Shown: positions 27,556 through 35,051 of the stretch, piece after piece
Numbering within the stretch: the first letter of the stretch is position 1
Layout: each line of letters starts with the position of its first letter
Assembly: GCF_030908405.1 (NCBI RefSeq)
Contig: NZ_CP133089.1
Coordinates: forward strand, 2,232,001 to 2,296,000
DNA length: 64,000 bases
Reading direction: 5' to 3'
From: Aminobacterium sp. MB27-C1
GTDB taxonomy: Bacteria; Synergistota; Synergistia; Synergistales; Aminobacteriaceae
Program-made: the position numbers and the translations under genes
The notes under the pieces: generated by a model
Databases searched by the model: none
What the model was told of the DNA's origin: nothing
What the model saw: the letters and a program-made list of their open reading frames with translations, nothing else

Positions 27556-29142
27556 ATGGCAAAAAAACAAAAACGATCAGAAACAACGCACAGTCCCGGG
27601 CTATTTGAACGTTTCATCAAAGGTATCGAAATTATAGGCAACAAGTTACCTCACCCTTTCTGGCTTTTCGTTACTCTCGCTCTCATTGTTATTGCTCTTT
27701 CGTACATACTATCGAAAGCTGGAGTATCCGTTACCTATCTTGCCGCCGCCCGCGGCGGTGGGGAAGCAAAACAAACCACAGTTGAAGTCGCAAACCTGTT
27801 AAGTTTTGAAGCTCTGCGTCCCTTTATGGCCAATTTTGTCAAAACCTACGTTGGTTTTGCACCTCTCGGCCTTATTATGACCATGATGCTGGGTATCGGA
27901 CTCGTAGAACAGACTGGTCTTATTTCAGCTCTCATGCGAAAAACCATAATGGGAGCTCCATCTTATTTAGTAACAGCCGTCCTTGCCATTGTTGGTATTA
28001 ACGCCAACCTCGCTTCTGACGCAGGTATTATTTTCACCCCTGCCATAGGAGCTGCCGTATTCAAAGCCCTGGGGCGAAATCCATGGGTCGGCATTATTGC
28101 AGGCTTTGCAGCTGCTTCTGGAGGATTCACCGCCAACTTCTTCATTGCCGGAACAGACGCTCTCTTGGCAGGTATTACAGAATCAGTAACTAAAGGAATG
28201 AATATTGCAGGACCTACGCATCCCCTTATAAACTGGTACTTTCTTATTATGGCAACTCTAACTGTTACTTTTGTTACAACCTTTGTCACAGAACGATTTA
28301 CCGTGAAAATTCTTGGAGATACAGGTGGACATAAAGATGAATCTGAACTCTTAAAACACGTCGTAACTCCTGAGGAAAATAGAGGACTTCGATGGGCTCT
28401 TATCGCAACAATTCTATGCATCGCGTTCTTACTCGTTCTAACAATTCCCGAAGGTTCATTCTTCAGGGCTAATGACGGAAGCATCGTTCCTAAATCTCCA
28501 TTACTTTCAAGCGTTGTCGCTATTTTGTTTTTCATCTTCTTCTTTGTCGGAATCGCCTATGGATACGGCTCTGGTACCATAAAAGAAGCTTCAGATGTGC
28601 CCAAACTCATGCAGAAAGGGCTTCAAGGCAGTTTAAGTTTTTTAGTAGTGGCACTACCTGCATCTCTTTTTATTAATCTTTTTAACACAAGTAATATGGC
28701 TACTATCTTATCTGTACGTGGAGCTGAATGGCTGCAATCAATGAACCTTGGAGGAATTCCTCTCATTCTTATGTTCATATTACTTTGTTCAATACTTAAC
28801 CTTTTCATCATGAGCGGATCTGCAAAATGGTTAATTCTGGCTCCTATTTTTGTCCCCATGTTCTCAATCATTGGTTTTTCACCAGCACTCACACAGATTG
28901 CTTATCGAATCGGAGACTCGTCATCGAATATTATCTCACCTCTCTCATACTACATTCCTGTAATCATTGGTTTGCTAGAACAATACAAACCTGAAGGAAA
29001 CAAACAATCTGTAGGAATAGGAACTGTCATCTCTCTGGAGATGCCTTACACTATCGCGTACCTTATCTGCTTCTCGATCCAGCTCATTATTTGGTATTTG
29101 CTCAAACTGCCACTGGGTCCAGGTGCAGGATTATTCATGTAA
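27556..29142 (+). CDS. AbgT-family transporter, copy 2
   Basis: A 528-residue paralogue of the preceding gene with the same family motifs and topology. Identity is extremely high, including silent sites, over roughly residues 10-190 and several later blocks. It is clearly lower around residues 285-315 and 345-405, where many silent and replacement changes cluster. That mosaic looks like gene conversion between the two copies. The divergent blocks (for example PEGSFFRANDGSIVPK, ATILSVRGAEWLQSMNLGG) could carry substrate differences. It ends at its own terminator. Confidence 0.92.
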   Translation: MAKKQKRSETTHSPGLFERFIKGIEIIGNKLPHPFWLFVTLALIVIALSYILSKAGVSVTYLAAARGGGEAKQTTVEVANLLSFEALRPFMANFVKTYVGFAPLGLIMTMMLGIGLVEQTGLISALMRKTIMGAPSYLVTAVLAIVGINANLASDAGIIFTPAIGAAVFKALGRNPWVGIIAGFAAASGGFTANFFIAGTDALLAGITESVTKGMNIAGPTHPLINWYFLIMATLTVTFVTTFVTERFTVKILGDTGGHKDESELLKHVVTPEENRGLRWALIATILCIAFLLVLTIPEGSFFRANDGSIVPKSPLLSSVVAILFFIFFFVGIAYGYGSGTIKEASDVPKLMQKGLQGSLSFLVVALPASLFINLFNTSNMATILSVRGAEWLQSMNLGGIPLILMFILLCSILNLFIMSGSAKWLILAPIFVPMFSIIGFSPALTQIAYRIGDSSSNIISPLSYYIPVIIGLLEQYKPEGNKQSVGIGTVISLEMPYTIAYLICFSIQLIIWYLLKLPLGPGAGLFM

Positions 29143-29153
29143 GAAAAAATGTC

Positions 29154-29188
29154 AGAGGCTGCCATTTTAAATGGCAGCCTCTCTTTTA
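29154..29188 (+). terminator. terminator after AbgT copy 2
   Basis: AGAGGCTGCCATTT pairs with AAATGGCAGCCTCT, followed by CTTTTAAAA. Confidence 0.9.
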
Positions 29189-29236
29189 AAAAGGACAATA
29201 AAGGTCATCTCTTTAGCCCTCTTTTAATTGCAATCT

Positions 29237-29671
29237 TCATGTTAGATGAGTAATAGTAATCCATAAATTTTCAAACGACATAAGCACGCCAAGATATTTT
29301 TGACCTGACATAGGCTTTTCTATAAAACGAACCATATAATCAGCAGTTTCGAAGGGAGCAGATTTATTGACAGATGTAATGAAAAGAATTGGGGTAGTAT
29401 AGAGAGCAGGATCATTACGTATTTCAGACAAAAGCATTTCACAACAATGGTCTGGAAGATCACAATCGGCCATAACAATATCTGGTTTGGAACGATCCCA
29501 ATATTTGCCTACTTGTCGAAGATAATCTAAAGCTTCATAACGATTGTTAACAACGTGAACTGTATTGAAAATTTTCCAATCATTTAGGCTTTGAATGATC
29601 TTTAAAGCTTCTTTCTCATCTTTTTCTACAAGTAGAATTTCTACCGGTTTCATACACTTTTCTACCATCAT
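29237..29671 (-). CDS. single-domain response regulator receiver protein
   Basis: A 144-residue CheY-like receiver with no output domain. The acidic pocket is seen as LLVEKDEKEA (near residue 15), the phospho-acceptor as MADCDLPD (near 65), the threonine/serine switch as FITSVN and the lysine as RFIEKPMSG. This variant resembles Rcp1-type receivers (insertion YWDRSKPD before the acceptor strand). The start ATG lies 7 bases after AAGGGGGA. No histidine kinase is nearby. It is followed by a 100-base gap up to the alcohol dehydrogenase terminator, so it is a separate transcript. Confidence 0.82.
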   Translation of the reverse strand: MMVEKCMKPVEILLVEKDEKEALKIIQSLNDWKIFNTVHVVNNRYEALDYLRQVGKYWDRSKPDIVMADCDLPDHCCEMLLSEIRNDPALYTTPILFITSVNKSAPFETADYMVRFIEKPMSGQKYLGVLMSFENLWITITHLT

Positions 29672-29790
29672 AAAACATTCCCCCTTCCTCGTGCATGTTA
29701 TATGGGGGTGACGATAAATGGCAGCGAATATGCGCGTTACATATACTAGCATTACTTTACGAATTTTGCGAAAAGTTTTTCGAAAAAAAT

Positions 29791-29820
29791 AAAGGGACTT
29801 TTTTAAAGAAAAGTCCCTTT
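29791..29820 (-). terminator. terminator for the alcohol dehydrogenase gene
   Basis: AAAGGGACTTTT pairs with AAAAGTCCCTTT; read on the minus strand it is followed by ATTTTTTTCG. Confidence 0.85.
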
Positions 29821-29833
29821 ATAAAACAAAAGA

Positions 29834-30922
29834 TTATAAGAGGCTAGAATCAGGAGTAACAAGAACTTTTACTTGTTTTTTCTTTTCAGGACCAGTAAGA
29901 GTTCCAAAACCTTCTTCTACGATATTTTCGAGAGCTACTTTTTTCGTTATCCAGCCATCCCCCTTGATACGACCATCAGCCAACATAGTTATAGCCGCAG
30001 GGAAAAGATGGCGATATGCAATAGTTCCCACGACTTTCTTTTCTTGGAAAACAACAGCATTGGGATTAAAAGAAATAGCTCCTTCCCAAATGCTTGTAAT
30101 AACAGCTGTTCCACCTGGTTTAACGCTTTCGATAGCTTTATCAAAACCACTCTGAGAACCTGTCGTTTCAAAGCTTACATCAACACCATACCCATCCGTC
30201 AATTTTTTCACTTCTGAAGGGACATCAACTTCGTTGGGATCAAGAACAACATCTGCCCCAGATCGCAATGCATATTCCTGACGGATAGACTTTCTCTGCA
30301 TAACGATAACTAAACGAGCACCTGCCGCTTTTAAAGACTCAATAGTAGCAAGTCCGATCGGGCCAGCTCCAAGAACTAAAGCAGTTTGTCCAATTGAGAA
30401 ATCTCCCTGCTTAAGAGACTGCAAAGCAACAGCAAGAGGTTCTACAAGAGCAGCTTTATCAAATGGGAGTGTATCAGGAATTTTATGAACGAACTCTTCA
30501 TAAAATGTCGTATATTCCGCAAATCCGCCGCCACCACCGCAAAGTCCATGAAACCCCAATCGAGTGCAGAGATTATATTTCCCTTCTCTGCAGGCAGGAC
30601 ACATATCAGGATCGTCAGGACGACAAACTCGCATAGGTTCAACGACAACTCTGTCACCTGCTTTTAGAGAGGTAACGTCCTCACCTACTTCCACAACTTC
30701 ACCAGAAAACTCGTGGCCTAAGACAACAGGAGCTTTTTCTCCACTCAAAGGATGAGGTTTATCGACAGGAATAAAGATAGGACCACCAAGAAATTCATGA
30801 AGGTCAGAGCCACAAATTCCACACCATTTTACACGCACCTTAACCATTCCTCGTGCAGGAACTGGTTCAGGAATATCTTCAACACGAACATCATGTCGCG
30901 CATACCAAAGAGCTGCCTTCAT
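29834..30922 (-). CDS. zinc-dependent medium-chain alcohol dehydrogenase, butanediol-dehydrogenase-like
   Basis: A 362-residue MDR-family enzyme. The catalytic zinc ligands are CGICGSD (near 35) and GHEFSG (near 70). The structural zinc loop is a Cys-rich CRPDDPDMCPACREGKYNLC near 97-118. The NAD-binding motif is LGAGPIGL near 185. The sequence is closest in style to (R,R)-2,3-butanediol, threonine or sorbitol dehydrogenases. It stands alone, with a terminator at its end and a palindrome (AAAGTGA-6-TCACTTT) upstream. The physiological substrate, a polyol or hydroxy-ketone, is not determined. Confidence 0.88.
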   Translation of the reverse strand: MKAALWYARHDVRVEDIPEPVPARGMVKVRVKWCGICGSDLHEFLGGPIFIPVDKPHPLSGEKAPVVLGHEFSGEVVEVGEDVTSLKAGDRVVVEPMRVCRPDDPDMCPACREGKYNLCTRLGFHGLCGGGGGFAEYTTFYEEFVHKIPDTLPFDKAALVEPLAVALQSLKQGDFSIGQTALVLGAGPIGLATIESLKAAGARLVIVMQRKSIRQEYALRSGADVVLDPNEVDVPSEVKKLTDGYGVDVSFETTGSQSGFDKAIESVKPGGTAVITSIWEGAISFNPNAVVFQEKKVVGTIAYRHLFPAAITMLADGRIKGDGWITKKVALENIVEEGFGTLTGPEKKKQVKVLVTPDSSLL

Positions 30923-30966
30923 CTGTATCCCCTCACTTGTATAAAGTATACATATAAATTGAAGCT

Positions 30967-30986
30967 AAAGTGAATAATATCACTTT
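30967..30986. promoter_or_regulatory. inverted repeat between alcohol dehydrogenase and mgsA remnant
   Basis: AAAGTGA, six bases (ATAATA), then TCACTTT: a perfect 7-6-7 palindrome 45 bases upstream of the dehydrogenase start. It is a candidate repressor site. Confidence 0.4.
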
Positions 30987-31044
30987 TTATCTTTTTATGC
31001 AAATGTCATCTCTTTGTTACGTTAAAGAAAGGAGTAAAATACCA

Positions 31045-31092
31045 ATGAAAGCTCAAAAAAGGCTAGCTTTAGTCGCTCATGATGGCATGTAA
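31045..31092 (+). pseudogene. 15-codon remnant resembling the start of methylglyoxal synthase
   Basis: An ATG with AAAGGAG at good spacing opens a reading frame of 15 codons ending ..RLALVAHDGM then TAA TAA. The segment RLALVAHD matches the conserved first strand of methylglyoxal synthase (MgsA), where AHD begins the phosphate-binding site and about 120 more residues should follow. None of them is present: the frame stops and a 19-bp terminator hairpin follows 12 bases later. I read this as the 5' end of a deleted mgsA. A real short leader peptide is the alternative. Confidence 0.5.
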
Positions 31093-31104
31093 TAAAGCCT
31101 CTGC

Positions 31105-31149
31105 AGATATGCAAAAGAGCCGTTGTGATGACGGCTCTTTTGCATATCT
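31105..31149. terminator. bidirectional terminator with 19-bp perfect stem
   Basis: AGATATGCAAAAGAGCCGT pairs perfectly with ACGGCTCTTTTGCATATCT around TGTGATG. It lies downstream of the mgsA remnant on the plus strand and of the CGGC gene on the minus strand. Confidence 0.85.
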
Positions 31150-31174
31150 AATCTTTAAACAAACGTTTGGTTTT

Positions 31175-31621
31175 TTAATTATAAGCCAAACGTATTTTTT
31201 CATCGCCAATAACGTCAGAGATCAGCTCTTGCCACATTGGGGAATTCCATGTACCAAGAGCGGAATGAACAGTATAGTACTTTTCAGGAATGGGGTGGGT
31301 TCCTACTACAACCTCAAGACCGAAAGCCTCTTTTATATACCTTCTAAAATAATCAATTCGAGGACATGGAGGGTAACCTACGATCATCCCAGTCGCCAGA
31401 TGTATAACTTCGGCACCATTTTTTTTCATTTCGGCAGGGGCATATTCGACATTTCCACCAGGACAACCATTACACGTCGTATACCCTACAAGTTCCACCT
31501 CTTTGTCTTTGTAACGAGCAAAACCACCTTCTCTGTTACGGAGTGCTTTCAAACATTTTCCTCCTGCACAGGTTCCGTATCTGTTACAAATAATAATACC
31601 GACACGTACAACATCTTTCAT
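31175..31621 (-). CDS. CGGC domain-containing protein
   Basis: A 148-residue small cysteine-rich protein of the CGGC (PF08821-like) family. It has clusters NRYGTCAGGKCLKAL near residue 15 and TTCNGCPGGNVEY near 48, plus GYPPCPRIDYF near 83. Together these could hold a metal or Fe-S cluster. ATG at 31621 lies behind GGAGGGGG. It sits downstream of the fur-type gene on the same strand (about 40 bases), so it may share iron-responsive transcription. The biochemical role of the family is unknown. Confidence 0.8.
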   Translation of the reverse strand: MKDVVRVGIIICNRYGTCAGGKCLKALRNREGGFARYKDKEVELVGYTTCNGCPGGNVEYAPAEMKKNGAEVIHLATGMIVGYPPCPRIDYFRRYIKEAFGLEVVVGTHPIPEKYYTVHSALGTWNSPMWQELISDVIGDEKIRLAYN

Positions 31622-31658
31622 AACCAATTCCCCCTCCGTTTTTATATGTCATCGTCTT

Positions 31659-32216
31659 TTACATGTCATCATCGTGACGAAAACATCCCTTTCGACGACC
31701 GCAATGTCCTCTTCTCCATCCTTTCCCCAAAACAGTACATGGAAGGTCTTTCGTTTTTTTATGTTCTTTGACTTTCGTTGCACAATCACTGCATATGCCA
31801 GCCATTTCAAGACTTTGTGGAATTGGTTCGAAACCAGCTTCTTCTAGCCATTCCCTAATAATTTTCTCTTTTTCCTCTTCCTCTTTCAGATGCAAAACTT
31901 TACCGCAACAACGACAATATAAGTGAAAATGAATTGATGATGAGGGTAACTCGAAACGCTCAAACCCTTCGTCGAGGGAAAAACGGTAAAGAAGCCCCAT
32001 ATCAGAAAGAAGACCTACAGTTCTATACACTGTAGCAATACCTATAGACGGATCTTTTTCATGTGCTTTTTCCCAAATAAGCTGTATATTGCCATGTTCT
32101 GCTTCTCCTTCAATAAGCACATCTATAATTGTCTGTCTCTGATTTGTTAATCGAAATCCAGCCTTTTTAAGAATTTCAAAAAACTCTTCTCGTCTCATAT
32201 CATCATTTTGTTTCAT
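31659..32216 (-). CDS. Fur-family transcriptional regulator with Cys/His tail
   Basis: A 185-residue metal-dependent repressor. The winged helix covers residues 5-85 (FRLTNQRQTIIDVL, ATVYRTVGLLSDMGLL). The regulatory histidine cluster is SIHFHLYC, and two CxxC pairs (CRCCG, CSDC) form the structural zinc site. An unusual tail of about 35 residues follows, ending HCGRRKGCFRHDDDM, rich in Cys, His and basic residues. The ATG at 32216 follows AGGAG. It is transcribed divergently from a six-gene metal-cluster operon and shares an intergenic Fur-box palindrome with it, so it likely represses both. Confidence 0.9.
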   Translation of the reverse strand: MKQNDDMRREEFFEILKKAGFRLTNQRQTIIDVLIEGEAEHGNIQLIWEKAHEKDPSIGIATVYRTVGLLSDMGLLYRFSLDEGFERFELPSSSIHFHLYCRCCGKVLHLKEEEEKEKIIREWLEEAGFEPIPQSLEMAGICSDCATKVKEHKKTKDLPCTVLGKGWRRGHCGRRKGCFRHDDDM

Positions 32217-32244
32217 AAGGTGAGAACTCCTTTTTATATATGCC

Positions 32245-32273
32245 TTGACAATTATCTTAGCAGAGAATAGTAT
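32245..32273 (+). promoter_or_regulatory. sigma-70 promoter for the DUF5320/NifX/ATPase operon
   Basis: TTGACA and TAGTAT are exactly 17 bases apart. Transcription should begin around 32280, at the edge of the Fur-box palindrome. Confidence 0.75.
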
Positions 32274-32284
32274 ATATATGCAAA

Positions 32285-32299
32285 TGATAATCATTATCA
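32285..32299. promoter_or_regulatory. Fur box
   Basis: TGATAATCATTATCA, a perfect 7-1-7 palindrome that matches the core of the classical Fur site (GATAATGATAATCATTATC). It covers the presumed transcription start of the plus-strand operon and lies just upstream of the divergent fur-type gene. Confidence 0.88.
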
Positions 32300-32316
32300 A
32301 TAAGGAGGAAAATAAC

Positions 32317-32610
32317 ATGCCTGGTTATGATAGAACAGGACCGCGCGGAATGGGGCCAATGACAGGTGGCGGAAGAGGTTTATGTCGCTTGGGATATGCG
32401 CGTAGAAGATTCCCACGATGGGGTCGTTGCTTCTTCGGTTTCGGCCGTGGCATGGGAAGAGGTTGGGGCATCTATGAGGCTCCGGAAGAATGGTATTCTA
32501 CACCTTCAACTGATGAAGAACGAAGTATGCTCAAAGAAGAGTTATCTATGCTTGAAAATGAAATGGAACATATTCGTAAACGCATAGCAGAACTTGAAGA
32601 AAATAAATAA
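32317..32610 (+). CDS. DUF5320 domain-containing protein
   Basis: A 97-residue protein with the typical start MPGYDRTGPRGMGPMTGGGRG, a glycine/arginine-rich middle, and a C-terminal coiled coil (SMLKEELSMLENEMEHIRKRIAELEE). Proteins of this kind habitually precede NifX-type and Mrp-type genes in anaerobes. Their function is unknown. The start lies 8 bases after AAGGAGG. It is the first gene of the Fur-box-controlled operon. Confidence 0.85.
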   Translation: MPGYDRTGPRGMGPMTGGGRGLCRLGYARRRFPRWGRCFFGFGRGMGRGWGIYEAPEEWYSTPSTDEERSMLKEELSMLENEMEHIRKRIAELEENK

Positions 32611-32624
32611 AAAGGAGCTTTCCC

Positions 32625-32975
32625 ATGAAAATCGCAATCGCTAAAAATGGAGACGTTGTATCAGAACATTTTGGACACGCAAAAGAGTTTCTCGTTGTTA
32701 ACGTAGAAAATCAAAAGGAAATATCACGGGAAATTGCTATACCTCCAGAAGGAGAACATATACCTGGAGCCATGCCTCGTTGGATTGCATCTTTAGGTGC
32801 CAACCTTCTCATCACCGGTGGTATTGGACAAAGGGCATCTCAAATGTTGAGAGATGGAGGAGTAGATGTAGCTTGCGTTCAACCCCTCTCTGTAGAAAAG
32901 ATACTCGGCGAATTTCTTGATAATTCCCTTGAGATTGTTGGCGACCAATGTAGTCACGATCATTCTTCTCATTAG
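32625..32975 (+). CDS. NifX/orange-protein-like cofactor-binding protein, first copy
   Basis: A 116-residue protein of the dinitrogenase iron-molybdenum cofactor biosynthesis family (NifX/NafY/ORP fold). It begins MKIAIAKNGDVVSEHFGHA, whose HFG segment is the family's cofactor-binding loop. The tail QCSHDHSSH is Cys/His rich and could bind metal. In Desulfovibrio, members of this family are orange proteins carrying a Mo-Cu-sulfide cluster and lie beside ferredoxin-type ATPases as here. No nif genes are present, so nitrogen fixation is not implied. Confidence 0.86.
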   Translation: MKIAIAKNGDVVSEHFGHAKEFLVVNVENQKEISREIAIPPEGEHIPGAMPRWIASLGANLLITGGIGQRASQMLRDGGVDVACVQPLSVEKILGEFLDNSLEIVGDQCSHDHSSH

Positions 32976-32984
32976 GAGGAGAAG

Positions 32985-33830
32985 ATGTTTCGATTAACTA
33001 TAGTTAGCGGCAAGGGAGGAACAGGCAAAACATGTGTTGCCTCCTCTCTTGCTTCTGCTCTTCAAGAAGGAACAATTATTGATCTCGACGTCGATGAACC
33101 AGATCTTGGCTTGGTTTTAAACATTCAAAATCCAGAAAAAGAATCTATTTACAAGGTTATTCCTAAGATAGATATTCAACGATGTATCGGATGCGGCATA
33201 TGTGCTGATAATTGTGCTTTTGGAGCTCTTAATCAATTTGGCAATAAGCCTCCCCTAGTTAACGAAAAACTGTGCCATGGATGTGGCGTATGCGAATATG
33301 TATGTCCTCAAAAAGCTATTAAAGACTTCCAAACACAAATAGGGGATTTAAATATTAAACATACAAAAAATTGGTGGTTTATCGAAGGAAGATTAACTAT
33401 AGGAGAACCTAATCCAGTTCCCGTTATCCATGCTGCTCTTGAAAAGGCAAATTCTTTACCCTTTCCGCAAATTGTAGACGGACCTCCGGGAACAGCATGC
33501 CCAATGGTTGCAGCTGTCGAACAATCACATTTCGTTGTTTTAGTTACAGAACCGACGCCTTTCGGCCTTTCTGACCTTGCTTTAGCGGCAGAAACGGTTC
33601 AAGAGCTTCGGATTCCTGCAGCTGTTGTTATTAACCGATCTGATCTCGGTAATAAAGAAGAGACAGAAGCATTTTGCAAGAAGATAAATATACCGATACT
33701 TGCTTGTTTGCCATTTTCAAAAAAAGTTGCACATGCTTATGCCGAGGGAATAGCTCCCTTTTGTGTAGATCAAAGATGGCAAGAAGCAACATATACTATT
33801 CTCGGCCATGTTAAAGAGGTGCTCTCATGA
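32985..33830 (+). CDS. ParA/MinD-type ATPase with internal 2[4Fe-4S] ferredoxin domain, first copy
   Basis: A 281-residue ATPase of the Mrp/NBP35/ParA superfamily. The deviant Walker A is SGKGGTGKT near residue 7. Between the nucleotide-binding strands lies a two-cluster ferredoxin insert: CIGCGICADNC and CHGCGVCEYVCP (about 65-110). Switch II appears as DGPPGTACPM. Such proteins load or deliver Fe-S or mixed-metal clusters. The stop overlaps the start of the second ATPase by four bases (ATGA), so the two are translationally coupled and probably form a heterodimer. Confidence 0.9.
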   Translation: MFRLTIVSGKGGTGKTCVASSLASALQEGTIIDLDVDEPDLGLVLNIQNPEKESIYKVIPKIDIQRCIGCGICADNCAFGALNQFGNKPPLVNEKLCHGCGVCEYVCPQKAIKDFQTQIGDLNIKHTKNWWFIEGRLTIGEPNPVPVIHAALEKANSLPFPQIVDGPPGTACPMVAAVEQSHFVVLVTEPTPFGLSDLALAAETVQELRIPAAVVINRSDLGNKEETEAFCKKINIPILACLPFSKKVAHAYAEGIAPFCVDQRWQEATYTILGHVKEVLS

Positions 33831-34705
33831 TTCCCAAAGAAATCGTTGTTGTCAGTGGCAAAGGAGGCACAGGTAAAACATCAGTTGTGTCAGCATTATG
33901 TGCTCTCTTCAGCAAGAAAGCCCTCTTTTGTGATGTAGATGTAGATGCACCTAACCTCCAGCTTTTACTTCATCCTAACGATGGACAATCCTTTTCATTT
34001 AGCGGCAGAAAAGTACCTGAAATAGATTCTAACCTTTGCAATTTGTGCGGAGCATGTGTCAATTTCTGTCGTTTTGATGCTATCAAGAAAGAAATCAATG
34101 GCATCACTTCATTGTTATGGAAATGTGAGGGATGTGGTGGTTGCGCTCTTGTATGCCCTAAAAATGCTATTACTATGAATTCATATGAACAGGGCCAATA
34201 TTGGCGGGGAGAAACATCTTTGGGGCCCCTCTGGCATGCTCGTCTTCATGCTGGAGAAGAAAATTCTGGAATGCTTGTTGCCAAGCTTCGCCGAGAAGTT
34301 CGTCAGGAAGCAATCAAAAATAATTACCCTCTTATTATTGTTGACGGACCTCCTGGAATATCTTGCCCGGCAATTTCGGCGCTAACAGGGGCAACATTGG
34401 CTGTAGCTGTTACAGAGCCTTCTCTATCAGGTCTTCATGATCTTCTTCGTCTTGGTGATTTGTGTTCCTCTTTGGAAGTTCCCTTAGCTGTTATTCTCAA
34501 TAAAGCAGATCTTTCAGAAATAAGAAATGCAGAAATACAAGACCAGATCAAAAACAAAAATTGGCAATTTCTGGGTTCTATTCCTTTCAGGCCTAGTGTT
34601 GTAGAAGCGATATCGAGTGAAGAAATTCCTTTAGACTCTTTGCATCCGGAAATAGAAACTATTTATACAAACTTGCTTCAAATAATCAATAACATAAAAA
34701 TGTGA
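33827..34705 (+). CDS. ParA/MinD-type ATPase with internal 2[4Fe-4S] ferredoxin domain, second copy
   Basis: A 292-residue paralogue of the preceding ATPase: SGKGGTGKT near residue 10, ferredoxin clusters CNLCGACVNFC and CEGCGGCALVCP (about 65-115), and DGPPGISCPAI near 175. Sequence between copies has drifted considerably, so the duplication is old. Paired ATPases of this type accompany ORP genes in Desulfovibrio, where they are reported to interact with the orange-protein complex. It is coupled to its neighbour upstream and ends 11 bases before the second NifX-type gene. Confidence 0.9.
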   Translation: MIPKEIVVVSGKGGTGKTSVVSALCALFSKKALFCDVDVDAPNLQLLLHPNDGQSFSFSGRKVPEIDSNLCNLCGACVNFCRFDAIKKEINGITSLLWKCEGCGGCALVCPKNAITMNSYEQGQYWRGETSLGPLWHARLHAGEENSGMLVAKLRREVRQEAIKNNYPLIIVDGPPGISCPAISALTGATLAVAVTEPSLSGLHDLLRLGDLCSSLEVPLAVILNKADLSEIRNAEIQDQIKNKNWQFLGSIPFRPSVVEAISSEEIPLDSLHPEIETIYTNLLQIINNIKM

Positions 34706-34716
34706 GGTGTACACAT

Positions 34717-35034
34717 ATGCGTATTGCTGCAGCTGTTAATGAACCAAATATAAAAAGCCTTATAGCTGAACGTTTTGCCCGGGCTCCTTATTTTGTAATT
34801 CTTAATGATAATGGACAAATTATCGAAACTATTGAAAACTCTCTATCGGAACAAGGGCATGGAGCTGGGGGAGCCGCTGTTCGTCTGCTTTCAAAATATA
34901 ATATTGATGCCGTTATTGTTCCTCGTTTAGGACCAAATGCTGAAGATGCTTTAGCACAAGCTGGCATTAAATATTTCAAAGCAGAGGGACTTACACTCGA
35001 AGAAGCTCTTAACAACATTAAAAAAACTCTATAG
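34717..35034 (+). CDS. NifX/orange-protein-like cofactor-binding protein, second copy
   Basis: A 105-residue NifX/ORP-family protein (MRIAAAVNEPNIKSLIAERFARAPYFVI). It keeps the family fold pattern, including QGHGAGGAAVRLLSKYNIDAVIV. The HFG loop of the first copy is replaced by ERFARA, so ligand binding may differ. ATG at 34717 follows GAGGTG by 7 bases. It lies between the ATPase pair and the Mrp gene. Confidence 0.84.
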   Translation: MRIAAAVNEPNIKSLIAERFARAPYFVILNDNGQIIETIENSLSEQGHGAGGAAVRLLSKYNIDAVIVPRLGPNAEDALAQAGIKYFKAEGLTLEEALNNIKKTL

Positions 35035-35051
35035 TTGTGAAGGAGAAAAAA

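Noticed and set aside
27963-28892. Minus-strand frames of 190 and 89 codons, with counterparts in the first AbgT gene
   Set aside because: Shadows of the AbgT coding strand; the repetition in both copies only reflects the duplication, and no ribosome site precedes them.
25655-29142. Direct repeat as a possible mobile element or composite transposon
   Set aside because: The repeated units are complete transporter genes with no transposase, terminal inverted repeats or target duplications.
31079-31771. 230-codon plus-strand frame
   Set aside because: It runs antisense through the CGGC gene and the 3' end of the fur-type gene, which have clear family motifs and ribosome sites on the other strand.
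32625-35034. Nitrogen fixation cluster because of NifX-family proteins
   Set aside because: No nifH, nifD, nifK, nifB or nifE; the context matches orange-protein/Mrp clusters instead.
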